From JBJTIF01 sp046094825 (GTDB taxonomy: Bacteria; Actinomycetota; UBA4738; HRBIN12): a DNA stretch of 11,793 nucleotides. The translations under genes and the position numbers were made by a program. Under the pieces are notes generated by a model, which searched no databases, had not been told where the DNA came from, and saw nothing but the letters and a program-made list of their open reading frames with translations. Each line of letters opens with the position of its first letter. Position 1 is the stretch's first letter. This document shows positions 1 through 7,064 of the stretch, piece by piece. The stretch lies in the NCBI GenBank assembly GCA_046094825.1, contig JBJTIF010000104.1:1-11793 (forward strand). The letters run 5' to 3'.

Positions 1-422
1 GGGGGCGCCGCGGCGGCCGGGCGGGCGGCGGGGGCGGCGGCCGCGGCGGGTGCGGGGGCGGCGGCCGCGGCGGGTGCGGGGGCGGCGCCAGGTGCGGCGG
101 CCGCCGGTGCGGCCACGGGCGCCGCTACCACCGCGCCGACCGAGACCGGCGCGGGTACGACGACCGGCGCGCCGATCACGTTCACCGGACGACGCGGGGC
201 CGATCCCTCGGGCGAGAGCCGCGGCGCCTTCACGGCGCGCGGTCCGGCATCCGAGGTCTCGAAGCGCGGCGCGAACCGCATGTAGCCGAACACGATCGCG
301 AGGAAGATCACCGCGCCGACCACCGCGAGGAGGATCGCGGCGCCGTACACCCAGCCGCCCGAGTTCAGGGTCGGGGACGCGTTCGGGCTGACGGAGATCT
401 GCGCGAGGGTCTGGGCGAGCAC
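1..422 (-). CDS. Unrecognised single-TM protein with Ala/Pro-rich tail (partial, C-terminus off the left edge)
   Basis: I do not recognise this gene. The reading frame opens at a GTG (422-420) and stays open to the window edge, giving about 140 residues. An in-frame TAG at 434-432 lies four codons upstream, which fixes the start at or after this GTG. Residues 1-23 are polar with Ser/Thr/Pro. Residues about 24-47 form one clear hydrophobic membrane segment. A short basic/aromatic stretch follows (YMRFAPRF). From about residue 90 the chain becomes almost pure Ala/Pro/Val, including an eight-residue repeat APAAAAAP. Such tails are typically flexible linkers, so a folded domain may lie beyond the edge. 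There is no Shine-Dalgarno; a GCTAGAAT box ends six bases before the GTG, suggesting a leaderless message. It is downstream of the tRNA on the same strand but has its own promoter-like box. The coding call rests on the open frame, the TM segment and the promoter box. Confidence 0.6.
   Translation of the reverse strand, partial: MLAQTLAQISVSPNASPTLNSGGWVYGAAILLAVVGAVIFLAIVFGYMRFAPRFETSDAGPRAVKAPRLSPEGSAPRRPVNVIGAPVVVPAPVSVGAVVAAPVAAPAAAAPGAAPAPAAAAAPAPAAAAAPAARPAAAAP
30..87. repeat. 24-bp tandem repeat, about 2.4 copies, inside the Ala/Pro tail
   Basis: Positions 30-53 and 54-77 are identical 24-base units and 78-87 begins a third. On the minus strand the unit keeps frame and encodes eight residues, APAAAAAP in rotation. 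The length is a multiple of three, so copy-number change by slippage would alter tail length without frameshift. Confidence 0.8.
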
Positions 423-428
423 GGGCGG

Positions 429-436
429 ATTCTAGC
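429..436 (-). promoter_or_regulatory. Promoter -10 box GCTAGAAT for the left-edge gene
   Basis: Read on the minus strand, GCTAGAAT ends six bases before the GTG at 422. TAGAAT fits the TANNNT form of a GC-rich bacterial -10 element. With a six-base spacer the transcript would begin at the start codon. No convincing -35 hexamer is visible. Confidence 0.55.
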
Positions 437-444
437 AACAGGGT

Positions 445-462
445 GCGGACGACCCGCTCGAC
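445..462. repeat. 18-bp direct repeat, copy 1
   Basis: GCGGACGACCCGCTCGAC (plus strand) is identical to 616-633. The two copies flank the tRNA-Thr gene in direct orientation. On the minus strand this copy lies upstream of the left-edge gene, with its near end ten bases from the TAGAAT hexamer. Confidence 0.75.
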
Positions 463-479
463 CCGCGGACGGCCGCGAC

Positions 480-496
480 CCGCGGCGGAGCCGCGG
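480..496 (-). terminator. Possible GC hairpin downstream of tRNA-Thr
   Basis: CCGCGG, a five-base loop, then CCGCGG again: the arms can pair as a 6-bp all-GC stem about 30 bases beyond the tRNA 3' end. There is no U tract, so an intrinsic terminator is only a possibility. The surrounding 463-500 also holds two direct copies of CCGCGGACGG (463-472, 491-500), so this may simply be repeat-rich spacer. Confidence 0.3.
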
Positions 497-525
497 ACGG
501 GCGGTGCGGCCGATCCGAGACGGGA

Positions 526-600
526 TGGAGCCGGAGGGGGGATTCGAACCCCCGACCTACCACTTACGAGGCGGTTGCTCTGCCACTGAGCTACTCCGGC
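526..600 (-). tRNA. tRNA-Thr (anticodon CGU)
   Basis: The minus strand folds as a complete cloverleaf. The 7-bp acceptor stem is GCCGGAG/CTCCGGC. The D arm is GCTC/GAGC. The anticodon stem is ACCGC/GTGGT with loop CTCGTAA, so the anticodon is CGT (566-568 on the plus strand), reading ACG. The T arm is GGGGG/CCCCC with loop TTCGAAT. The discriminator is T (529) and CCA is encoded (528-526). It follows holB on the same strand with its own -10-like box. A tRNA-Thr close to holB and topA is an arrangement I recall from actinobacteria, which supports the assignment. Confidence 0.96.
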
Positions 601-609
601 GGCGGGCGG

Positions 610-617
610 AGTCTAGC
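610..617 (-). promoter_or_regulatory. Promoter -10 box GCTAGACT for tRNA-Thr
   Basis: On the minus strand GCTAGACT ends nine bases before the mature tRNA 5' end at 600, a normal distance for a short 5' leader trimmed by RNase P. It shares GCTAGNNT with the boxes at 429-436, 6433-6440 and 9449-9456. The 18-bp repeat at 616-633 abuts and overlaps its upstream end, where the spacer and -35 region would be. Confidence 0.55.
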
Positions 618-633
618 GGACGACCCGCTCGAC
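616..633. repeat. 18-bp direct repeat, copy 2
   Basis: Identical to 445-462. It sits directly upstream of the TAGACT hexamer of the tRNA promoter. An 11-base core of the same repeat (GGACGACCCGC) occurs a third time at 651-661, just after the holB stop codon. Confidence 0.75.
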
Positions 634-671
634 GGGGGTCGGACGCGCCGGGACGACCCGCCGCGTCGCGC

Positions 672-1790
672 TCAGGCCGCCGCGTCGGCAGCGATGTCGA
701 GGAACGCGCGCTCGAGGAGGAGCCGCGTGTTGCGGTTCAGGTCCTCCGCGAGCGCCGCGCGCGCCGTCTCGATCGCGGCGAGCGCGCGCGCCGACGCGAC
801 GACCGGCGCCGCGGCGGGCGCGCCGTCGAGGTTCAGGAGGTGCGCGCGGTCGCCGTCGACGGCGGCGAGGATCCGGTCGCGGAGGATCGCGGAGACCGCG
901 AGGAGCACCCAATCGACGTGGTCGCGCTCGGCCCGGCGTTCGCGGCGCGCGTGGCGTTCCTCGATCCGTCGGATCGCTCCGCGGTACGCGTCGTCGGGGC
1001 GACCGCGCTCGTCGAGGAAGGGCGCGAGCTCCTCGGCGAGGCGGTCCTTGAGCGTCTTCTTGTACGCGGCCGCAGACGCGAGGATCGCGTCCGCCGCCGC
1101 GATCGCGCCGTCGGGTCCGCGCAGGGCGAGCCCGAGCGCCTCCTCCGCGACGTCGCGGAACGCGAGCGCATCGTCGCGCGTCGCGAGCCGACGCGCGCGG
1201 CCGAGGTTGCCGCCGGCGAGCCGTGCCGCGAGCGCCGCGCGTGTCGGCTCCGCGCCTTCCCCGACGAGGGCCTCGACGACGAAGCGCTCGGGGAGCGGCT
1301 GGAACGTGACGGTGTGGCACCGGGAGAGGATCGTCGCGGGGAGCTCGTCGGGGCGCGCGGACAGGAGCAGGAGCACGGCGTCGGCCGGCGGCTCCTCGAG
1401 GACCTTCAGGAGCACGTCGGCCGCGGCGGCGTTCAGACGATCGGCCTCGCGGATCACGAACACCTTGCGGCCGGGTTCGGGCGCGGTCCGGTGGATCGGC
1501 TGCCACACCTCGAGCCGGATCGTGTCGACGTGGATGTCGCGACCCTCGGGCTCGACGACGAAGGCGTTCGGGTGCTGGTCGGCGAGCGCGAGTCGGCAGT
1601 CGCGGCAGGTCCCACACCCCCCGTGCGCGCACAGGAGCGCGGCGACGAACGCACGGGCGGCGAGCTGCTTGCCGCCACCCTCGGGACCGGCGAGCACGTA
1701 CGCGTGGTGCGGTCGGGCGACCGCGAGGGAGAGGAAGGCGATCGCGTGGTCCTGCCCCGGCACCGCAGCCAGGACCGGCACGTCAGCCAT
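672..1790 (-). CDS. holB: DNA polymerase III delta-prime subunit (clamp loader)
   Basis: This is a 372-residue AAA+ clamp-loader subunit. Delta-prime is part of the complex that opens and places the sliding clamp at primer ends. Residues 35-42 (GPEGGGKQ) occupy the P-loop position but have Gln where Ser/Thr should bind magnesium, so this subunit is probably a poor ATPase, as is usual for delta-prime. Cys54, Cys59, Cys62 and Cys65 form the expected four-Cys zinc module. VIREADRL (112-119) is the Walker B region, LLKVLEEPP (127-135) is the conserved clamp-loader segment, and SRC (156-158) carries the arginine finger used in trans by a neighbouring subunit. The C-terminal part is helical and Ala-rich. 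The start at 1790 is chosen because MADVPVL begins just before the conserved core and follows GAGGAGG by nine bases. It overlaps the stop of the upstream tmk fusion by eight bases, so translation is likely coupled. Strong homologue by motifs. Confidence 0.92.
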   Translation of the reverse strand: MADVPVLAAVPGQDHAIAFLSLAVARPHHAYVLAGPEGGGKQLAARAFVAALLCAHGGCGTCRDCRLALADQHPNAFVVEPEGRDIHVDTIRLEVWQPIHRTAPEPGRKVFVIREADRLNAAAADVLLKVLEEPPADAVLLLLSARPDELPATILSRCHTVTFQPLPERFVVEALVGEGAEPTRAALAARLAGGNLGRARRLATRDDALAFRDVAEEALGLALRGPDGAIAAADAILASAAAYKKTLKDRLAEELAPFLDERGRPDDAYRGAIRRIEERHARRERRAERDHVDWVLLAVSAILRDRILAAVDGDRAHLLNLDGAPAAAPVVASARALAAIETARAALAEDLNRNTRLLLERAFLDIAADAAA

Positions 1791-3816
1791 CCCGTTCGTC
1801 CTCCTCGCGTTCGCGGAGCAGGCGGTCGATCGCCCCGACGACCTGCCGGTGGACGGCATCCTCGTCGGCGCCACCGACGTCGATGACGACGAAACGCTCC
1901 GGGTGCTCCTCCGCGATCTTCAGGTACGCCTCCGCGACCTTCGTGTGGAACGGCAGGCCCTCCCGCTCGATCCGATCCGCGCCCCCGACGACGGCACGGG
2001 CGAGTCCGGCCTCCGGGTCGAGGTGGAAGAGGAGGACGAGGTCGGGGAACAACCCCTGGGTCGCCCACGCGTTCAACGTGAGCACGTCCTGCTCCCCGAG
2101 CCCGCGCGCCCACCCCTGGTACGCGATCGAGGAGTCGATGTAGCGGTCGCACAGGACGACCTTGCCCGCGGCGATCGCCGGGCGGATCACCTGCGACACG
2201 AGCTGCGTGCGCGCCGCCGCGAAGAGCATCGCCTCGGCGCGCGGCTGGAGCGGTCCGGTCTCGTTGCCGAGGAGCACCCCGCGGAGCGCCTCCCCGAGTG
2301 GCGTGCCACCGGGCTCGCGGGTCGCGACGACCTCGACGCCGCGCGAGCGGAGCTCGGTCGCCGCGCGCTCGATCTGCGTGCCCTTGCCGGCACCCTCGAC
2401 GCCCTCGAAGGCGATGAAGAGCCCGTCGCCGCGCGGTCGCCTCATCCGCGGCACCAGCGTGAGCGCGATCGGGCGCGACGTCCGGTGCCGGAGCATCCCG
2501 CGCCACGTGACGGAACTCGCGCCGAGGACCATCGCGCCGGCGAGCCAGAGCGCGACGCGCGTCCCGCCGAGGTCGATCCACCAGCCGAAGAGGTCGATCC
2601 CATGGTCGGGACCCACGATACCGACGATGATCGGGAAGATCGTGAGCGACAGGAACAGCCCGAGCCGCGACAGGACCGTGAGCGCGGCGAACGTCCGCCC
2701 GCGGTACTCGTCCTCGACGTGCTCCTGGAGCACGACGTAGCCGCTCACCCAGCTCGCGCCGACGAAGAGCCCGAGGACCACGGAGATCGTCGATGCGACC
2801 CCGAGCGTCGACATCGACGCGAGGACGAAGAGCGTGGCGGCCGACGCCGCGAGCGCGACGACGAAGATCCGCTCGCGGTCGACCCCGAAGGTGCGCGCGC
2901 CGCCGATCATCCCGGCCGCGAGGCCGAGGCCGACCGTCGTCTGGACGACGCCGAGGCCGGCAGCCCCCGCGCCGAGCGTGTCGCGCACGAAGATCGGCCC
3001 GACCGCGAGGACGGCGCCGATCGCGCTGAACGCGATGACGATGCCGATCGTCATCGCGGCCGCGAGCGAGCTCTCGCGCAGGAACCGCACGCCGGTCCGC
3101 ACGTCGTCGACGACGTGCGCGAGCTCGAGGCGCATCTTCCCCTCGGTCCGCGCGTTCGGCGGCAGGTCGAGGCCGGAGAGCATCCACACCGAGAAGGCGA
3201 ACGTGAGCGCGTCGACCCACAGCGGCAGCGCCTCCGGGTACTCCGCGAGGAACGGCACCGTGGCGCCGAGGCTCGTGCTGATGCCCGCGAGGATCGCGAA
3301 CACGCCGCCGGCGATCGGGAGCGGGCCGTACGCGCTGATGAGGCTGAGCGAGTTCGCGTTGCCGAGCTGTCGGTCCGGCACGAGGTTCGGCATGCTCGCG
3401 TCGCGGGCTGGTCCCCACACGAGCTGGATGCACTCGATGAGGAACGTGAGCGCGAGGAGCGACCAGAGGTTCGGGACGAACGGCATGACCGCGTAGATGA
3501 GCGCGTTCAGCCCGTCGGAGACCATCATGAGGCGCTTGCGGTCGAAGCGGTCGACGAGCGCACCCGCGATCGCGCCGAAGAGGATGCCCGGCAGGAGCCG
3601 GACCGCCATGACGGCGGCGAGCGCGTACGCGCCGTTCGCGCCCGCGAGCCGCAGCGCGAAGACCGAGACGGCGGCGAACCCGATCCAGTTGCCGAGCGAC
3701 CCGACGACCTGATCGAGGAAGAGCCGCGCGAAGCTCCGGTTGCGCAGGAGGTCCTGGTACGTCGCGGGACGGGTGCCGCGGAGCGCCGCGATCTCCTCGG
3801 CGTAACTCGTGGCCAT
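1783..3816 (-). CDS. tmk: Bifunctional MFS transporter / dTMP kinase fusion
   Basis: One unbroken 677-residue frame joins two proteins. Residues 1 to about 445 form an MFS-type transporter with many hydrophobic helices and loop motif A, GALVDRFDRKR (85-95), resembling MFS_3/EntS-like exporters; its substrate is unknown. Residues 458-677 are a full-length (220 aa) thymidylate kinase, which phosphorylates dTMP to dTDP with ATP. Its P-loop is GVEGAGKGT (472-480), the dTMP-binding segment REPGG is at 500-504, the signature DRYIDSSIAYQG at 557-568, and the LID holds DRIE (614-617). Gly follows the P-loop Lys instead of Ser/Thr; this looks like adenylate-kinase P-loops, and I recall actinobacterial Tmk proteins also vary here. 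No stop or clear Shine-Dalgarno separates the halves, although Met458 (2445) is a possible internal start. The main start at 3816 is preceded by GGAGG at seven bases and lies two bases after the topA stop. From memory, similar fusions are annotated in Streptomyces. Confidence 0.9.
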   Translation of the reverse strand: MATSYAEEIAALRGTRPATYQDLLRNRSFARLFLDQVVGSLGNWIGFAAVSVFALRLAGANGAYALAAVMAVRLLPGILFGAIAGALVDRFDRKRLMMVSDGLNALIYAVMPFVPNLWSLLALTFLIECIQLVWGPARDASMPNLVPDRQLGNANSLSLISAYGPLPIAGGVFAILAGISTSLGATVPFLAEYPEALPLWVDALTFAFSVWMLSGLDLPPNARTEGKMRLELAHVVDDVRTGVRFLRESSLAAAMTIGIVIAFSAIGAVLAVGPIFVRDTLGAGAAGLGVVQTTVGLGLAAGMIGGARTFGVDRERIFVVALAASAATLFVLASMSTLGVASTISVVLGLFVGASWVSGYVVLQEHVEDEYRGRTFAALTVLSRLGLFLSLTIFPIIVGIVGPDHGIDLFGWWIDLGGTRVALWLAGAMVLGASSVTWRGMLRHRTSRPIALTLVPRMRRPRGDGLFIAFEGVEGAGKGTQIERAATELRSRGVEVVATREPGGTPLGEALRGVLLGNETGPLQPRAEAMLFAAARTQLVSQVIRPAIAAGKVVLCDRYIDSSIAYQGWARGLGEQDVLTLNAWATQGLFPDLVLLFHLDPEAGLARAVVGGADRIEREGLPFHTKVAEAYLKIAEEHPERFVVIDVGGADEDAVHRQVVGAIDRLLREREEDERDG

Positions 3817-3818
3817 CC

Positions 3819-6332
3819 CTACGCCTCCGCGGCGCCGGGGGTGTCCCCGCCCTTCGCCCTTCCCGTCCCCGTGGCTCGCTTCGCCGTCGTCCGCTTCTTC
3901 GTCGTCCGCTTCTTCGCGGTGGCCTTCTTCCGCGCGGTCGTCTTCTTCGCGGTCCCGCGGGCGGCGCGGGCGGCGGCGCGGGCGGCCCGCGCCTCGGCGC
4001 GGGCGGCACGCGCCGCCGCCTCCGCCTCGATGTCCCCACCCTTCACGAGGGCGAACTCCTTGTCGTACTCGGCGCCGCAGTTCCAGCACCGGATGCTCTT
4101 CGGCCGGTCGAGGAGCACGGACCCGCACTCCTCGCAGGGGCGGTCCTTGATCGGCGGGTTGTTCGCCGTGAACTCGCACTCCGGGTAGCGGTCGCAGCCG
4201 TAGAAGAACCCGAACCGCGTCCGCTTCTCCACGATGTTGCCTCCGCCGCACTGCGGGCAGTGGACGCCGAGCTCGCGCGGGGGCTCCTTCTTCACGTACC
4301 GGCAATCGGGGTAGCCGTCGCAGCCGACGAAGGGCCCGAAGCGACCGACGATGCGCTTCAGCTGCTTGCCGCACTCCGGACACGTCTCGTCGAGGAGCTC
4401 CGGCTCGGGGCGCTCCTGGCCGTCGAGGTTGCGGATGTACTTGCACCCGCCGTCCTCCTCGGCGAACCGCGAGCAGCCGATGAAGAACCCGTACTTCCCG
4501 AGGCGCTGCTGGAGGCGCCCCGGCGGCGTCCGCTCCTCCGTGCGGCACTTCGGGCACTCCTCGTCGAGGTCCTGGAGGTAGCGCTCCCACTTCTCCTCCG
4601 CGCGATCGAGGTCGGCCTTGAACGGCTCCCAGAACTCGCGGAGGACGGCGACGCCCTCGAGGTCGCCCTCGGCGACCTGGTCGAGCTCTTCCTCCATCCG
4701 GGCCGTGAAGTTCGTGTCGACGATCTCCGGGAAGTGCTGGACGAGCCCGTCGGTCACGAGCTCGCCGACGTCGTTCGCGAAGAAGCGTCGGTCCTCGAGC
4801 CGCACGTACTCCCGCGCGGTGATCGTCCCCATGATCGACGCGTACGTCGACGGGCGTCCGATGCCGAGCTCCTCGAGCGCCTTCACGAGCGTCGCCTCGG
4901 AGTAGCGGGGCGGCGGCGCCGTGAAGTGCTGCTCGGGCAGGACGTCGAGCATCCGGAGCGGGTCGGCCTCGGCGAGCTCGGGGAGGCGGTGCTCCGCGTC
5001 CTCGTCGACGTCGTCGTCGCGACCCTCGGTGTAGGCGCGGATGAACCCGTCGAACAGGATCGTCTGCCCGGTGGCGCGCAGGCCGTACGTGACGCCGTCC
5101 GCGGTCGCGTCGATGTCGACGCCGACCTGGTGGAACCGCGCGTCGGCCATCTGCGTCGCGACCGTGCGCTTCCAGATGAGCTCGTAGAGCCGGAGCTGGT
5201 CGCGATCGAGCGCACCCGCGACGCGAGCCGGGTGGCGCAGCGCCGACGTCGGCCGGATCGCCTCGTGCGCCTCCTGGGCGTTGCGCGACCGCGTCGTGTA
5301 CCGGCGCGGCTCGGCGAGCGCGTACTCCGCGCCGAACTCGCTCCGCACGACCTCCTCGATCTCGCGGAGGGCGCTGTCCGCGATGTTCACGGAGTCCGTC
5401 CGCATGTACGTGATGAGGCCGACGGTGCCCTCGCCGGGGAGGTCGACCCCCTCGTAGAGCCGCTGCGCGATCTGCATCGTCCGGCGGGCGCCGTACCCGA
5501 GCTTGCGGGAGGCCTCCTGCTGGAGGGTCGAGGTCGTGAAGGGCGGGGACGGTGAGCGCTTGCGCTCCTTCTTCTCCACCCCGGCCACGCGGTAGGCGGC
5601 CGTCCGGAGCCGGGCGGCGTGCACCTCGGCCGCGGCGGCGTCACCGAGCACCTCCCCCTTCTTGTCCGGGGAGGCGGCGAGCTTGCCCTCGGGCACGACG
5701 GCCAGGCGGGCGACGAAGGGCTGCTCGTCGCCCTCCGGTGTGAGGCGGACGTCGACGCTCCAGTACTCGACGGGCACGAAGGCCCGGATCTCGCGCTCGC
5801 GCTCGACGATGAGCCGGACCGCGACCGATTGGACGCGGCCCGCGGACAGGCCCGGCTTCACCTTCCGCCACAGGACGGGCGAGAGCTTGTAGCCGACGAG
5901 CCGGTCGAGCGCCCGGCGGGCCTCCTGGGCGTCGAAGAGCCGGCGGTCGAGGGCGCGCGGACGGCCGAACGCCTCGAGGATGGCGTCGCGGGTGATCTCG
6001 GTGAACGTCACGCGCTTCGCCGCGGAGGGGTCGAGGCCGAGGACCTCCGCGACGTGGAAGGCGATCGCCTCGCCCTCGCGGTCGTAGTCGGTCGCGAGGA
6101 CGACCTCGTCGCTCGCCTTGCGGACGCGCTTGAGTTCGGCGACGTGCTTCGCCTTGTCCTCGGGCACCTCGTACGTCATCGCGAAGTCGTCGTCGACGTC
6201 GATCGCGAGCTGGCTGCGCGGGAGGTCGCGGACATGACCGAACGAGGCCCGGACGGTGAAGTCCGGACCGAGGTACTTCTCGATCGTCTTCGCCTTCGCC
6301 GGTGACTCGACGACGACGAGTGTCTTGCCCAT
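3819..6332 (-). CDS. topA: DNA topoisomerase I
   Basis: An 837-residue type IA topoisomerase, which relaxes negative supercoils by a transient Tyr-DNA bond. Residues 1-115 are the TOPRIM domain: GKTLVVVESPAKAKTIEKYL opens it and TDYDREGEA (81-89) holds the magnesium-binding acids. The catalytic tyrosine is Tyr309 in TYMRTDS. IGRPSTYASI (491-500) is the conserved domain-4 segment. Four four-Cys zinc modules follow: Cys593/596/620/630, Cys651/654/671/677, Cys692/695/713/719 and Cys733/736/749/752. Residues about 769-792 are an Ala/Arg helix and about 794-830 a Lys/Thr-rich basic tail with a KKRTT repeat, a type of tail known in actinobacterial TopA and thought to hold DNA. The start at 6332 is the Met of the MGKTLVVVES motif, with GGAAGG seven bases upstream; the in-frame extension to 6401 is not conserved-looking. 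It is the first gene of the topA, tmk, holB operon. Confidence 0.97.
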   Translation of the reverse strand: MGKTLVVVESPAKAKTIEKYLGPDFTVRASFGHVRDLPRSQLAIDVDDDFAMTYEVPEDKAKHVAELKRVRKASDEVVLATDYDREGEAIAFHVAEVLGLDPSAAKRVTFTEITRDAILEAFGRPRALDRRLFDAQEARRALDRLVGYKLSPVLWRKVKPGLSAGRVQSVAVRLIVEREREIRAFVPVEYWSVDVRLTPEGDEQPFVARLAVVPEGKLAASPDKKGEVLGDAAAAEVHAARLRTAAYRVAGVEKKERKRSPSPPFTTSTLQQEASRKLGYGARRTMQIAQRLYEGVDLPGEGTVGLITYMRTDSVNIADSALREIEEVVRSEFGAEYALAEPRRYTTRSRNAQEAHEAIRPTSALRHPARVAGALDRDQLRLYELIWKRTVATQMADARFHQVGVDIDATADGVTYGLRATGQTILFDGFIRAYTEGRDDDVDEDAEHRLPELAEADPLRMLDVLPEQHFTAPPPRYSEATLVKALEELGIGRPSTYASIMGTITAREYVRLEDRRFFANDVGELVTDGLVQHFPEIVDTNFTARMEEELDQVAEGDLEGVAVLREFWEPFKADLDRAEEKWERYLQDLDEECPKCRTEERTPPGRLQQRLGKYGFFIGCSRFAEEDGGCKYIRNLDGQERPEPELLDETCPECGKQLKRIVGRFGPFVGCDGYPDCRYVKKEPPRELGVHCPQCGGGNIVEKRTRFGFFYGCDRYPECEFTANNPPIKDRPCEECGSVLLDRPKSIRCWNCGAEYDKEFALVKGGDIEAEAAARAARAEARAARAAARAARGTAKKTTARKKATAKKRTTKKRTTAKRATGTGRAKGGDTPGAAEA
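3886..3915. repeat. 15-bp tandem repeat, two copies, in the topA tail
   Basis: GTCGTCCGCTTCTTC occurs twice back to back (3886-3900, 3901-3915). On the coding strand it gives KKRTT twice. Looser nine-base repeats (GCGGGCGGC-like) continue at about 3958-4015 and encode the Ala/Arg stretch. The basic tail appears to have grown by short in-frame duplication. Confidence 0.8.
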
Positions 6333-6388
6333 GCGTCGACCTTCCGTGTCCGGAGGGAGTGGAGCGACCCGACCGGGCCCTCGGCGCG

Positions 6389-6394
6389 AGGGTA
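6389..6394 (-). promoter_or_regulatory. Possible topA -10 box TACCCT
   Basis: On the minus strand TACCCT lies about 56 bases before the topA ATG and would give a leader of roughly 50 bases ending in GGAAGG. It fits TANNNT but lacks the GCTAG form of the other boxes, and no good -35 is seen. Confidence 0.35.
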
Positions 6395-6432
6395 CCAGCA
6401 CCCTTCGCCGTCACGTCGCAGGCGGGCGCGCT

Positions 6433-6440
6433 GCTAGCCT
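6433..6440 (+). promoter_or_regulatory. Promoter -10 box GCTAGCCT for the DedA-family gene
   Basis: The hexamer TAGCCT ends six bases before the GTG at 6447, the same spacing as for the left-edge gene, and there is no Shine-Dalgarno between. This implies a leaderless transcript. The 114-bp topA/dedA intergenic region holds both divergent promoters. Confidence 0.55.
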
Positions 6441-6446
6441 GCGGCC

Positions 6447-7064
6447 GTGCTCGACGGATTCGTCACCCGCGAGATCGCGACGTACGGGTACGCCGCGATA
6501 TTCCTGCTCATGCTCCTCGAATCCGCGTGCGTGCCGATCCCGTCGGAGGTGACGATGCTCTTCGGTGGCGCGCTCGTCTCCGCGCCGTTCCTCGCGGCCG
6601 ACCAGCAGCTCGCGCTCCTGCCCGTCGTGCTCGCCGGGACGGCGGGCAACGTCGTCGGATCCTGGCTCGCGTTCGCGGTCGGTGCGGTCGGCGGTCGACC
6701 GCTCGTCGAACGGTGGGGCCGCTCCCTCCTCCTGCGCCCGCACGAGATCGACCGCGCGCACGCGTGGTTCGAGCGGCGCGGCGAAGCGGCGGTCTTCGTC
6801 GCTCGGCTCCTGCCCGTCGTCCGCACCTTCATCAGCCTGCCCGCGGGCGTCGCGGGGATGGACCTCCGGCGCTTCACCGTCTACACCGTGCTCGGGTGCC
6901 TGCCGTGGTGCCTCGCGCTCGCGGCGCTCGGCGTCGCGCTCGGCGAGCGGTGGGAGCAGGTCGAGGCGCTCCTGCGTCCGTTCTCATGGGCGATCGCGAT
7001 CGGCCTCGCCGTCGTCGGGATCTGGTGGGTCCGCGGTCGGCTCGCCGACCGACGCGTGACGTAG
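6447..7064 (+). CDS. DedA-family membrane protein
   Basis: A 205-residue integral membrane protein of the DedA (SNARE-associated/VTT) family. Family members are linked to proton-motive force, envelope stress and, in recent work, flipping of lipid carriers such as undecaprenyl phosphate or phosphatidylethanolamine; which applies here cannot be told. The N-terminal re-entrant motif is visible as ESACVPIPSE (25-34), and the second as ARLLPVVRT (119-127) followed by PAGVAGM (132-138), with the two functionally important arginines (120, 126). About five hydrophobic stretches are present, ending near residue 195 with a basic tail. The GTG start is supported by the -10 box six bases upstream and by the correct distance to the first motif. 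It is divergent from topA and convergent with the KimA-like gene, with only three bases between the two stop codons, so it forms a single-gene unit. Confidence 0.92.
   Translation: MLDGFVTREIATYGYAAIFLLMLLESACVPIPSEVTMLFGGALVSAPFLAADQQLALLPVVLAGTAGNVVGSWLAFAVGAVGGRPLVERWGRSLLLRPHEIDRAHAWFERRGEAAVFVARLLPVVRTFISLPAGVAGMDLRRFTVYTVLGCLPWCLALAALGVALGERWEQVEALLRPFSWAIAIGLAVVGIWWVRGRLADRRVT

Noticed and set aside
30..87. Tandem repeats as a CRISPR array or origin iterons
   Set aside because: Units are contiguous without spacers, in frame, and encode an Ala/Pro tail; no AT-rich element or replication gene is near.
472..481. P-loop of the Tmk domain (residue numbers given) as a sign of an inactive kinase because Gly follows Lys
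   Set aside because: GKGT occurs in active adenylate kinases and this position varies in thymidylate kinases as I recall; all other Tmk motifs are intact.
445..633. Direct repeats flanking tRNA-Thr as att sites of an integrated element
   Set aside because: Only the tRNA lies between them (153 bases), the repeats do not match the tRNA 3' end, and no integrase is in the window.
504..1886. 460-codon plus-strand frame across the tRNA and holB
   Set aside because: It begins upstream of a tRNA lying on the other strand and is antisense to holB; no domain is visible.
1454..4039. 861-codon minus-strand frame overlapping the MFS-tmk fusion and holB in another frame
   Set aside because: Arg/Pro-rich shadow of the genuine frame; no motif.
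694..4188. 1164-codon open frame on the plus strand, antisense to holB, the tmk fusion and the end of topA
   Set aside because: Its product is Arg/Ala/Ser/Asp-rich with no motifs or hydrophobic pattern, while the minus strand encodes three recognised families with intact motifs. Such long antisense frames are expected where third positions are almost all G or C.
6333..6401. N-terminal extension of topA by 23 codons
   Set aside because: The family starts at the MGKTLVVVES segment; the extension would erase the SD-led start and run over the putative -10 box.
6411..6877. Minus-strand frames opposite dedA
   Set aside because: Antisense to a gene with clear DedA motifs and a fitting promoter; products are charged low-complexity sequence.
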